This document shows positions 6,479-12,841 of a stretch of 12,841 bases of DNA, piece after piece. Source of the stretch: Paracoccaceae bacterium (GTDB lineage Bacteria > Pseudomonadota > Alphaproteobacteria > Rhodobacterales > Rhodobacteraceae); contig WFTU01000434.1 in assembly GCA_015485375.1 (NCBI GenBank), forward strand, positions 1 to 12,841. The letters run 5' to 3'. The notes beneath the pieces are model-generated. The model had not been told where the DNA came from. It searched no databases and saw nothing but the letters and a program-made list of their open reading frames with translations. A program made the position numbers and the translations under genes. The number at the start of each line of letters is the position of its first letter. The first letter of the stretch is position 1.

Positions 6479-6549
6479 AGAAAAAAATAAATACGGCACC
6501 GGAAAACGGGCCGTTTGAGGCAGACATTTCGAACCGATCGGCAGATCTG

Positions 6550-8001
6550 ATGTTTATTAAGGCAATACGGGGCTTTGTCCTCGTCCTTTCTCTTATGCTG
6601 TTGGCCGGCATGGCCAGCGCGGCCCCCTATGCCGCGTTCGTCATGGATGCGCGCACCGGCGAGGTGCTGCATTCACGCAACGCCGACACGCGCCTCTATC
6701 CGGCATCCCTGACCAAAATGATGACCCTTTATCTGGTGTTCAACGAGATCGAGTCCGGTCGCATGAGCCTTGACCAGAAGATCACTATCTCGCGCAATGC
6801 CGCCAGCGAACCGCCGTCGAAACTGGGGCTGAAAGCTGGCCAGAAAATCGCCCTGCGCTACCTGATCCGCGCCGCCGCCGTGAAATCCGCCAACGACGCC
6901 GCCACCGCCATTGGCGAGGCGATCTCCGGCTCCGAGGAAGAATTCGCCCGCTACATGACCAGCACCGCCCGTGCAATGGGCATGAGCCGCACCACCTTCA
7001 AGAACGCCAACGGTCTGACGCGGGCCGGACACCTGTCCACCGCCCGCGATATGGCCACGCTCGGCCGCCGCCTGTTCTACGATTTCCCGCAATACTACAA
7101 CCTGTTCAGCCGCATCTCGACGGATGTCGCCGGCCGCACCGTCTATAATACCAACCGCAAATTCCTGCGCGCCTACGAGGGCGCCGACGGGATCAAGACC
7201 GGCTACACCTCCGCGGCAGGTTTCAACCTCGTCGCTTCGGCCCGTCGCGGCAACGAACGGATTATTGCCGCAATGTTCGGCGGCACATCGACGGCGCAAC
7301 GCAACCAGCAGGTCGCCAAGCTGCTCGACATGGGTTTCGATCGCGCGCCGACCCGCGTTGCAACCGTCCGCCCGCCTGCCCTGCATATCTCGCCGGGTGG
7401 CGGCGGCAGTGCCCCGCGCGGCTCCGGACTGGTCCGCACCGCCTCCCTGCCCGCTCTGCGGCGCACCGGCAACAGCGTGGCCCCGCCGGCCGATGCGCCC
7501 GCCACGGTCGCCATGGCCCGCAATATCGACAATCTGGTGTCCACCGTGGTCAGCGAAGCCCAAAGCGAAGCCGCCGAGGCCGAAGCCGCCGCGATCATCG
7601 CCGCCATCACCGCGAGCGCGCCAAGCTCCGTCTCCGACGACCAGATGGAGCGCCCGCTCCGACGCCCCGCGAGCGTTGCCAATACGCAGGTCGCCAGTCT
7701 GGAACCGGCAACGGTCACCGATGCGACACCCGTGCGCCCGATCTACGAATTCGGTGACTGGGCCATCCAGATCGGCACCTACCGCAACCGCGTGAACACC
7801 GAAAAACTGCTGCTGAAAACCGCGCTGATGGACCTCGACTCGCTCGAAGGCGCCGCACGCAAGGTCGAGGTCACGCAGGTGCAGGGTGTCACCATGTATC
7901 GCGCCCGCTTCGTCGGCCTCAGTCAGGCCGACGCGGTCAAGGCCTGCGCCCGCCTGCAATCGCGTGGAGACTCCTGTGATGTCGTCGGTCCGGGCGGTTA
8001 A
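6550..8001 (+). CDS. D-alanyl-D-alanine carboxypeptidase (peptidase S11) with C-terminal SPOR domain
   Basis: This is a 483-residue periplasmic penicillin-binding protein of the DacA/PBP5-6 type, which trims the terminal D-Ala of peptidoglycan pentapeptides. A signal peptide covers 1-24 (MASA then AP). The three active-site motifs are intact: SxxK as SLTK (53-56, nucleophile Ser53), SxN as SAN (113-115) and KTG (216-218). Residues about 285-395 are an Ala/Pro/Arg/Ser-rich linker. From about 399 (YEFGDWAIQIGTYRNR) to the end is a SPOR domain, which binds glycan strands stripped of stem peptides and targets proteins to the septum. The S11-plus-SPOR architecture is common in alphaproteobacteria. 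ATG 6550 has only a weak ribosome site, but the signal peptide fixes it. The gene converges on mipZ, the two stops sharing TTAA (7998-8001) with no terminator between them. Confidence 0.95.
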   Translation: MFIKAIRGFVLVLSLMLLAGMASAAPYAAFVMDARTGEVLHSRNADTRLYPASLTKMMTLYLVFNEIESGRMSLDQKITISRNAASEPPSKLGLKAGQKIALRYLIRAAAVKSANDAATAIGEAISGSEEEFARYMTSTARAMGMSRTTFKNANGLTRAGHLSTARDMATLGRRLFYDFPQYYNLFSRISTDVAGRTVYNTNRKFLRAYEGADGIKTGYTSAAGFNLVASARRGNERIIAAMFGGTSTAQRNQQVAKLLDMGFDRAPTRVATVRPPALHISPGGGGSAPRGSGLVRTASLPALRRTGNSVAPPADAPATVAMARNIDNLVSTVVSEAQSEAAEAEAAAIIAAITASAPSSVSDDQMERPLRRPASVANTQVASLEPATVTDATPVRPIYEFGDWAIQIGTYRNRVNTEKLLLKTALMDLDSLEGAARKVEVTQVQGVTMYRARFVGLSQADAVKACARLQSRGDSCDVVGPGG

Positions 8002-8807
8002 AAACTGATCTGCACATCCGGCAAGTCGAGCGCACGGATCAGATCCCGCACCTCCTGTCGTGCCGCTATATTGGAAAGTGTCAGCTTGTCCTTGCCCAGG
8101 TCTTTCAGATCGAGCAGAGTCAGCCCGTTCAGAAACAGCTCGCGGAAAATCACCCGTTCCGAGAACCCCGGAACCAGCCGGAAACCGATGCGGTCGGACA
8201 GTTCCTGCAACGCCGCCCCCACCTTGCGTTTGTTGTGTGCGTTCAGCGTGGCCATACGGTTGCGCAGCACCACCCAGTCCACCGGTTTCAGCCCCGCTTG
8301 CGAACGCAACTGCCGCGCGCTCCAGACCATCTCGGAATAGATCGAGGGGCCGAGCACCTTGCCGGTCGCCGGATCAAGCCGCGCCAGCAGATCGAAATCG
8401 ATCAGGCTGTCGTTCATCGGCGTAATCAGCGTATCGGCCACCGAATGCGCCATCTGCGCATAGCGCGTATGTGCCCCGGGGCAGTCGATCAGGATAAAGG
8501 AACACTCGGCCTCCAGCGTGTCCAGCGCCTCGGCAAAGCGGCCTTCCTCCTCGGCCTGCGCGGCCTTCTGGCTGTCCTCCTGCGACAGGCGCAGGCTGAA
8601 GCGTTTGGGCATCGGCAGGTCCACATCATTGATGGTGCAATAGGACTCGCGGTTATCGATGTAGCGGAAAAAGCTCTGCTGGCGCAGATCCAGATCGAGT
8701 GCCCCGACCTGATGTCCGGACCGCGCCAGCGCCGACATCAGGTGCATGGCCGTCGTGGACTTGCCGGAGCCGCCCTTCTCGTTTCCGAATACGATAATAT
8801 GTGCCAT
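7998..8807 (-). CDS. mipZ: division-plane positioning ATPase MipZ
   Basis: This is a 269-residue ParA/MinD-superfamily ATPase of the MipZ group. The deviant Walker A EKGGSGKST spans 10-18 (Lys11 signature, Lys16 phosphate-binding). The A' motif is ALDLDLRQQ (36-44), followed by the MipZ-type RYIDNR (48-53), and Walker B is FILIDCPG (104-111). In Caulobacter, MipZ binds ParB near the origins and inhibits FtsZ assembly at the poles, so that division occurs at mid-cell. ATG 8807 has GAGG (8812-8815) four bases upstream. The gene starts only 12 bases after the T tract of the rpmE terminator, so expression needs readthrough or a promoter inside 8820-8881. There is only a poor match there (CTTTTC, 16 bp, GATACG). 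It converges with the carboxypeptidase. Confidence 0.93.
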   Translation of the reverse strand: MAHIIVFGNEKGGSGKSTTAMHLMSALARSGHQVGALDLDLRQQSFFRYIDNRESYCTINDVDLPMPKRFSLRLSQEDSQKAAQAEEEGRFAEALDTLEAECSFILIDCPGAHTRYAQMAHSVADTLITPMNDSLIDFDLLARLDPATGKVLGPSIYSEMVWSARQLRSQAGLKPVDWVVLRNRMATLNAHNKRKVGAALQELSDRIGFRLVPGFSERVIFRELFLNGLTLLDLKDLGKDKLTLSNIAARQEVRDLIRALDLPDVQISF

Positions 8808-8819
8808 GGTCCCTCAACG

Positions 8820-8846
8820 AAAAAGCGCGCCCCGCAGGGACGCGCT
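8820..8846 (-). terminator. intrinsic terminator of rpmE
   Basis: On the minus strand, AGCGCGTCCC, loop TGC and GGGGCGCGCT form a 10-bp stem with one G-U pair (8846-8837 with 8833-8824), followed by TTTTC. It lies 35 bases after the L31 stop and just before the mipZ ribosome site. Confidence 0.88.
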
Positions 8847-8881
8847 GTAACTCGTATCCGATTCCGCCAGCGCGGAAAAGA

Positions 8882-9103
8882 TCAGAAGCCGAGACCTTCG
8901 TATTTTTTCTTGAACTTGGATACGCGGCCACCGGTGTCCATCAGGCGTGCGTTACCGCCGGTCCATGCGGGATGCACAGACGGATCGATATCGAGGGTCA
9001 GTACATCGCCCTCTTTGCCATAGGTGGAACGGGTCTCGTAGGTGGTTCCGTCGGTCATCTTGACCGTAATCATGTGGTAATCCGGATGGATATCTTTTTT
9101 CAT
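8882..9103 (-). CDS. rpmE: 50S ribosomal protein L31 (zinc-independent, cysteine-free)
   Basis: This 73-residue protein begins MKKDIHPDYHMITVKMTDG and ends GGRVSKFKKKYEGLGF, which are the conserved ends of L31. The protein sits in the large subunit near the central protuberance and bridges to the small subunit. It contains no cysteine at all: the CxxC zinc motif of C+ L31 proteins is replaced by KMTDGTTYETRST, as is usual in alphaproteobacteria, with the typical acidic insert KEGDVLTLDIDPSVHPAW. ATG 9103 follows AGGAG (9112-9116) with an 8-base spacer. It has its own promoter (9192-9220), a leader of about 80 bases and a terminator (8820-8846). Confidence 0.97.
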   Translation of the reverse strand: MKKDIHPDYHMITVKMTDGTTYETRSTYGKEGDVLTLDIDPSVHPAWTGGNARLMDTGGRVSKFKKKYEGLGF

Positions 9104-9191
9104 GTCTCTGGCTCCTGATATGCGGGACTAAGCACCCTGCGACAACCCCGTGGTCCGGTAAGGAGTCGCCCCGCGAAAACTTGAAGTCCGG

Positions 9192-9220
9192 CCTATAGCG
9201 AATGCCCGGCGATTGGGCAA
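9192..9220 (-). promoter_or_regulatory. sigma70-type promoter of rpmE
   Basis: On the minus strand, TTGCCC (9215-9220), exactly 17 bp and TATAGG (9192-9197) precede a leader of about 80 bases. That leader contains GCGAC...GTCGC arms (about 9139-9168) that could fold. It begins about 10 bp after the stop of the membrane-protein gene. Confidence 0.6.
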
Positions 9221-9229
9221 GGGGATTCG

Positions 9230-10129
9230 TCAATCCTGATTATGCATCCGCGACTTTCGCAACGCCGCCAGATCGACCCGTTCGCGATCCCGCGCGACAC
9301 CCGCCACCGCAGCCATTTCCGCGGCGCGGCGTTCTTCATCGGCAACCAGCGTCAGGGAATATGCCAGTGCCGCTCCGGCAGCCAGGACGCAATAGGCCCA
9401 GACCAGATATATGGCGATACCGTAATACAGGAACGGATCCAGCCCCAGCAGGTATTCCACGCTCAACTGCATCCCGCCAAAAGCCATGATAAACAGCACG
9501 AAGGGCAAAAACAGGACAACCAGCGACAGGATCAGCAAATTGACGAACTGCGCCCCGATCCCCCAGATGGTGAAATGGTTCGGCGGCTTGGCCACGGCCA
9601 TCGCCGCCGCCGCCGCGACCGAGACCCCCATAGCCGCATAGGCCACACAGATCCCCAGAACCCAGCCCGCCGACACCGCAACCGGGAACTGCACGGCTGC
9701 TTCCTTTATAAAGTAGGACTTGAAACGGGCCGAAAGACTCGACGCCCGCGCCAACTCGTCCAGAAACGGGTTGCCGCTGATATTCAGACCGGTGATCATG
9801 ACCGACAGGCCGAACAGGGTGATAATAAGCATCATCAACGGCACATTGAACCGCAGTACCCGCCATGTAACGCTGAACAGCTTGCCAATCTCGGACCCGT
9901 CCGTGACCTTCAACGCCATCATGCCGCCGCGAATGGCGAGAATGGAGAGAAAAACGAAAATCGGCTGGACAAACAGAACCACCAGCATCACCAGCGCGAT
10001 CGGCTCGTCCTGCAAAATGTCGAATACGGTTTTCACGCCATAGAGGGTTATCCCCAGTACCGGCATCCAGAACAGAGCCACGATAAAGGACAGCACGATA
10101 GAGCGCGTAAAGAATTCACCAAACCACAT
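9230..10129 (-). CDS. polytopic membrane protein of unknown function
   Basis: This is a 299-residue inner-membrane protein with about six hydrophobic segments (roughly 8-30, 44-66, 93-113, 146-176, 190-218 and 232-258). It also has a charged C-terminal tail of about 40 residues (ADEERRAAEMAAVAG...), likely cytoplasmic. I see no catalytic or transport signature and do not recognise the family. The overall look is of a conserved hypothetical integral membrane protein. The start is uncertain: the frame opens at TTG 10147, but ATG 10129 (MWFGEFFTRS) is the first ATG and precedes the first membrane helix directly. Neither has a good ribosome site; GGGG at 10141-10144 is 11 bases from the ATG. The gene lies between rplS, whose terminator is 57 bp upstream, and rpmE, with no obvious promoter of its own. 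Confidence 0.75.
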   Translation of the reverse strand: MWFGEFFTRSIVLSFIVALFWMPVLGITLYGVKTVFDILQDEPIALVMLVVLFVQPIFVFLSILAIRGGMMALKVTDGSEIGKLFSVTWRVLRFNVPLMMLIITLFGLSVMITGLNISGNPFLDELARASSLSARFKSYFIKEAAVQFPVAVSAGWVLGICVAYAAMGVSVAAAAAMAVAKPPNHFTIWGIGAQFVNLLILSLVVLFLPFVLFIMAFGGMQLSVEYLLGLDPFLYYGIAIYLVWAYCVLAAGAALAYSLTLVADEERRAAEMAAVAGVARDRERVDLAALRKSRMHNQD

Positions 10130-10185
10130 TGCCAGAGGATGCCCCAAAAATACCGGTGTGAAAACCCTATGATTGCAGAAAATCC

Positions 10186-10216
10186 AAACAAAACGGGCGC
10201 CCCGCAGGACGCCCGT
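10186..10216 (-). terminator. intrinsic terminator of rplS
   Basis: On the minus strand, ACGGGCGTCC, loop TGCG and GGGCGCCCGT form a 10-bp stem (10216-10207 with 10202-10193, one G-U pair), followed by TTTGTTT. It lies 21 bases after the L19 stop and ends the trmD-rplS operon. Confidence 0.9.
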
Positions 10217-10237
10217 CTGAATTCACACCAGTCGCTC

Positions 10238-10615
10238 TTATTTTTCCTTGAGCGGACGGTAGTTTGTTTTCTCGGCGATGCGGGCCGATTTGCCGCGACG
10301 CTCGCGAAGATAGAACAGTTTCGCGCGACGCACCTTGCCGCGGCGGACCACAGTGATGGAGTCGATGTTCGGCGAATGCAGCGGGAACACACGTTCCACA
10401 CCTTCACCGAAGGAGATTTTGCGAACCGTGAAGGCCGCGCCGATGCCTTTGCCGCCGTTACGGGCAATGCAGACGCCTTCGTAGTTCTGGACACGCGAGC
10501 GGCTGCCCTCGGTCACTTTGTAGCCTACGCGCACGGTGTCGCCGGCCTTGAAATCGGGAATGTCTTTGCCAAGCGCGGCAATCTGTTCAGCTTCGAGCTG
10601 TTCGATGATGTTCAT
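10238..10615 (-). CDS. rplS: 50S ribosomal protein L19
   Basis: This is a 125-residue L19 with typical segments: DIPDFKAGDTVRVGYKVTEGSRSRVQNYEGVCIARNG, ISFGEGVERVFPLHSPNIDSITVVRRGKVRRAKLFYLRERRGKSARI. It lies at the subunit interface of the 50S particle. ATG 10615 is one base after the trmD stop (10617-10619). AAGGA, eight bases before the ATG, lies within the trmD 3' end. The frame is open further upstream to 10693, but that part is antiparallel noise inside trmD and lacks L19 similarity. The trmD-rplS pairing is the standard ribosomal operon order. It is followed by a strong terminator. Confidence 0.97.
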   Translation of the reverse strand: MNIIEQLEAEQIAALGKDIPDFKAGDTVRVGYKVTEGSRSRVQNYEGVCIARNGGKGIGAAFTVRKISFGEGVERVFPLHSPNIDSITVVRRGKVRRAKLFYLRERRGKSARIAEKTNYRPLKEK

Positions 10616-10616
10616 A

Positions 10617-11474
10617 TCAGTCGTCCTTTTTGCTCGTCTTTTCGACGAAGTTCTGCGCGTCCGAGAGCTCCTGGTCTTCCACCGAGTCCGCAATATGCGC
10701 TCGCCAGAGGTCGGGACGACGTTCCTTTGTCAGCTTCTCGGACTGGTCGGATCGCCATTTGGCGATGTTCGCATGATGGCCCGAAAGGAGAATTTCGGGT
10801 ATCATACGGCCTTCCCATTCCGTCGGCCTTGTATACTGCGGGTGTTCCAGCAGACCATCGGAGAAAGATTCCTCCTCGGTCGAATCGGCGTTCCCGAGCA
10901 CGCGGGGTATAAGACGAACGGTTGCATCAATCAAGGCCTGCGCCGCAATCTCTCCACCCGTCAGGATAAAGTCGCCGAGCGAGACCTCCTCCACCTCGCG
11001 CGCATCCAGCACACGCTGGTCCACACCCTCGAAACGTCCGCACAGCAGGGTGATGCCTTTGGCCTGTGAAAACCGCCGCGCCATAGCCTGATCGAAGCGC
11101 TTGCCGCGTGGCGACAGGTAAACCACCGGCCAATCCTCGCGGCTATGCCCCTTGTCGGCAAAATCGATCGCCCGCCCGACCACATCGGCGCGCAGAACCA
11201 TGCCGGCCCCGCCGCCCGCGGGCGTGTCGTCCACGTTACGGTGCTTGCCGCGCGCGAACATGCGGATGTCGATCGGGTCGAGCGACCATAGCCCTTCTTT
11301 CAGGGCCTTGCCGGTCAGCGAGTGGCCCAGCACCCCGGGGAACATCTCGGGGTAAAGGGTCAGCACCTTGGCTTTCCATACACCGGCCAGATCCGGCGTG
11401 TCCTTCAACAGGGGCGTCGGCTTGCGGCTGGCGTTGATGCTCAAACGGCCGTGGGATTTGCTCGGTTTTTCCAT
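10617..11474 (-). CDS. trmD: tRNA (guanine-N1-)-methyltransferase TrmD
   Basis: This is a 285-residue SPOUT methyltransferase that makes m1G37 in tRNAs, preventing +1 frameshifts. The N-terminal extension of about 35 residues (MEKPSKSHGRLS...LAGVW) precedes KVLTLYPEMFPGVLGHSLTGKAL. The family hallmarks follow: GKHRNVDDTPAGGGAGMVLRADV, LLCGRFEGVDQRVLD, the knotted SAM site SLGDFILTGGEIAAQALIDATVRLIPRVLG and LEHPQYTRP. ATG 11474 was chosen because AGGA (11482-11485) lies seven bases upstream. An upstream ATG at 11546 would add 24 residues and start inside the palindrome flank. It is followed directly by rplS. rimM and rpsP, normally just upstream in this operon, are absent; instead the neighbour is a divergent GMC oxidoreductase. 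Confidence 0.97.
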   Translation of the reverse strand: MEKPSKSHGRLSINASRKPTPLLKDTPDLAGVWKAKVLTLYPEMFPGVLGHSLTGKALKEGLWSLDPIDIRMFARGKHRNVDDTPAGGGAGMVLRADVVGRAIDFADKGHSREDWPVVYLSPRGKRFDQAMARRFSQAKGITLLCGRFEGVDQRVLDAREVEEVSLGDFILTGGEIAAQALIDATVRLIPRVLGNADSTEEESFSDGLLEHPQYTRPTEWEGRMIPEILLSGHHANIAKWRSDQSEKLTKERRPDLWRAHIADSVEDQELSDAQNFVEKTSKKDD

Positions 11475-11536
11475 GCGGGGTTCCTGCCACAAAGCGGCGG
11501 GGTTGTCGATACACCAGCCCATTGACGACAGGCCGG

Positions 11537-11568
11537 ACATATCCACTAAACCGGTTTAGTGGATATGT
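11537..11568. promoter_or_regulatory. perfect 32-bp palindrome, candidate operator between trmD and the GMC oxidoreductase gene
   Basis: All 16 base pairs around the centre at 11552/11553 are self-complementary. The core is CTAAACCGGTTTAG (11546-11559), flanked by arms ACATATCCA and TGGATATGT. It is 61 bp before the oxidoreductase ATG and 63 bp before the trmD ATG. Its AAACCGGTTT centre resembles LacI-family operators. It is not followed by a T run on either strand, which argues against a terminator. A TTGACG at 11522-11527 could be a -35 whose -10 falls in the palindrome. No regulator gene is in the window. Confidence 0.7.
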
Positions 11569-11628
11569 TAACCAAAGGGCGCGTGACAAAACCATTGCCA
11601 AAACCCGCGCCCCGTGGCCCTATGAGGC

Positions 11629-12841
11629 ATGAAATTCGACTACATCATAATCGGCGGCGGCTCGGCAGGCTGCGTTCTGGCCGCCCGCCTGACCGAAGAC
11701 CCCGATACCACCGTTTGCCTGCTGGAAGCGGGCGGTGGCGGCAAGGATTTCGTCATCCGCGCGCCCGCCATGGGAGCGGCCATGATCTCGGGGCGCCCGA
11801 AAATCAATAACTGGGCGTTCCAGACCACGCCACAGAAACATCTGAACGGGCGGCGGGGGTATCAGCCGCGCGGCAAGGCGCTCGGCGGGTCCAGCGCCAT
11901 CAACGCCATGCTCTATGTGCGCGGCCACCGGCAGGACTATGACGAATGGGCCGACCTTGGCGCAGAGGGGTGGAACTGGGACGCGGTTTTCCCCTATTTC
12001 CTGAAATCCGAGGGCAATGCCGGCGGCGCGGACGACTGGCACAACGCGGACGGGCCGCTACAGGTCACCGACCAACTGGCCCCGCGCCCCATTGCCGAGG
12101 CTTTCATCAAAGCCGCCGCCGAAAACCGGATCCCGCGTAACGATGACTTCAACGGACCGAAGCAGGAGGGCGCGGGCCTCTATCAGGTCAACCAGTTCCA
12201 CCGCGGTAGGAAACGCGGTCGGCGCTGTTCGGCGGCCGAGGCCTATCTCTTCCCCGCTATGGACCGCCCGAACCTAGAAGTCGTCACCAAAGCCACCGTC
12301 GTCCATATCGAGATCGCCGACGCCCGCGCCGCCGGCGTGCGTTTCATCCGCGACGGCAAGGAATATTCCGCTCGCGCCAATCGCGAAGTGCTGCTCTCCG
12401 CCGGTGCCTTCGGTTCGCCGCAGATCCTGAACCTCTCCGGCATCGGTGCGGCGGAGGAACTGCGCGCCCACAACATCGACGTCAAATGCGACCTGCCCGG
12501 TGTCGGCAAGAACCTGCAGGACCATCTGGACTATATCCTGTCCTACCATTCCAGGCGCCGCGACGTGATCGGCCTCAACCCTGCTGGATTGCTGCGCCTG
12601 ACCAAGGCAGGCCTGAAATGGCGCAAGGGCAGGGACAGCATGTTCTCCACCCCCTATGCCGAGGGCGGCGCCTTCCTCAAATCCGACCCCTCGCTGGAAC
12701 GCCCCGACCTGCAATTGCATTTCGTCGTCGCCATCGTCGACCAGCACATGCGCAAACTGCATTTCGCCGACGGGTTCAGTTGCCACGTTTGCGTGCTGCG
12801 CCCTGAAAGCCGCGGCACGGTGGGGCTAAAGGACACCAACC
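11629..12841 (+). CDS. GMC-family FAD-dependent oxidoreductase (choline/alcohol dehydrogenase-like), 3' end outside window
   Basis: At least 404 residues are visible and the frame is still open at the edge; family members have about 530-550. The FAD-binding GGGSAG is at 9-14, followed by LLEAGG (31-36). GMC signature 1 is GKALGGSSAINAMLYVRG (82-99) and signature 2 is SAGAFGSPQILNLSG (257-271), with GVGKNLQDH shortly after. These flavoenzymes oxidise alcohols, including choline, at the membrane or in the cytoplasm. The C-terminal catalytic His region lies beyond the window, so the substrate and a betA assignment remain open. The start is fixed by an in-frame TGA at 11623-11625. GAGG (11624-11627) is only one base from the ATG, an awkward ribosome site. 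A 32-bp palindrome lies in its upstream region. It is divergent from trmD. Confidence 0.93.
   Translation, partial: MKFDYIIIGGGSAGCVLAARLTEDPDTTVCLLEAGGGGKDFVIRAPAMGAAMISGRPKINNWAFQTTPQKHLNGRRGYQPRGKALGGSSAINAMLYVRGHRQDYDEWADLGAEGWNWDAVFPYFLKSEGNAGGADDWHNADGPLQVTDQLAPRPIAEAFIKAAAENRIPRNDDFNGPKQEGAGLYQVNQFHRGRKRGRRCSAAEAYLFPAMDRPNLEVVTKATVVHIEIADARAAGVRFIRDGKEYSARANREVLLSAGAFGSPQILNLSGIGAAEELRAHNIDVKCDLPGVGKNLQDHLDYILSYHSRRRDVIGLNPAGLLRLTKAGLKWRKGRDSMFSTPYAEGGAFLKSDPSLERPDLQLHFVVAIVDQHMRKLHFADGFSCHVCVLRPESRGTVGLKDTN

Noticed and set aside
6673..7959. Minus-strand open frame of 428 codons inside the carboxypeptidase gene
   Set aside because: It is Gly/His/Arg-rich shadow sequence opposite a gene with intact SxxK, SxN and KTG motifs and a SPOR domain.
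9242..10912. Plus-strand open frame of 556 codons, the longest in the window
   Set aside because: It lies antisense to the membrane protein, rplS and part of trmD, all of which have clear family or membrane signatures. Its product is Arg/His/Gln-rich without any recognisable domain, as expected of an antisense frame in GC-rich DNA.
11537..11568. The palindrome as a transcription terminator
   Set aside because: It lies between divergent genes and has no T run on either side (GTTAACC and CCGGCC follow the arms). An operator is more likely.
11559..11810. Short plus-strand frame starting in the palindrome and overlapping the GMC gene start
   Set aside because: Its product is Arg/Pro/His-rich with no family resemblance, and it overlaps the well-supported GMC frame. 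I treat it as a shadow.
1..12841. Mobile elements, CRISPR arrays, tRNA or rRNA genes
   Set aside because: I saw no transposase or integrase motifs, no regularly spaced repeats and no tRNA-like cloverleaf. The gaps between genes are too short to hold more than regulatory sites.

Overview
This window looks like ordinary core chromosome of an alphaproteobacterium, most likely Rhodobacterales (Roseobacter/Paracoccaceae type). The evidence is gene content: a TrcR (DUF1013) cell-cycle regulator, a MipZ division-plane ATPase, a phasin, an S11 D,D-carboxypeptidase with a SPOR domain, a cysteine-free L31, and a TrmD with a long N-terminal extension. The DNA is GC-rich and coding density is very high. 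I see no mobile element, CRISPR array, tRNA or rRNA, and the longest non-coding gap is about 260 bases.

Layout, left to right. The 3' tip of an unidentified gene is followed after 1 bp by a PIG3-type quinone oxidoreductase gene (+). This converges on a two-gene secreted-protein operon (-): RNase T2, then an unknown exported protein whose GTG start overlaps the RNase stop by 4 bp. Divergent from it is trcR (+), with a strong terminator. Next comes a minus-strand run, clpS then an RsmC-like methyltransferase then an SDR that lacks the usual catalytic lysine. Upstream of that is a single-gene phasin unit with a clear promoter, TGC-rich candidate operators and a terminator. The dacA-like carboxypeptidase (+) converges on mipZ (-), and the two share a TTAA that encodes both stops. 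On the minus strand upstream of mipZ are rpmE (L31) with its promoter and terminator, a polytopic membrane protein gene, rplS (L19) with its terminator, and trmD. Finally trmD diverges from a GMC-family FAD oxidoreductase gene that runs off the right edge. The space between those two carries a perfect 32-bp palindrome.

Functionally the window mixes housekeeping translation genes (trmD-rplS, rpmE, the rRNA methyltransferase), proteolysis (clpS), cell cycle and envelope (trcR, mipZ, dacA) and carbon storage (phasin). A catabolic or osmoprotectant-type oxidoreductase begins at the right edge. I found no evidence of a new multi-gene defence or mobile system. The points most worth following are regulatory (the 32-bp palindrome, the phasin control region, the mipZ start just after the rpmE terminator) and enzymatic (SDR without its lysine, RNase T2 with Gln in place of the usual catalytic Glu, the unknown exported barrel-like protein).
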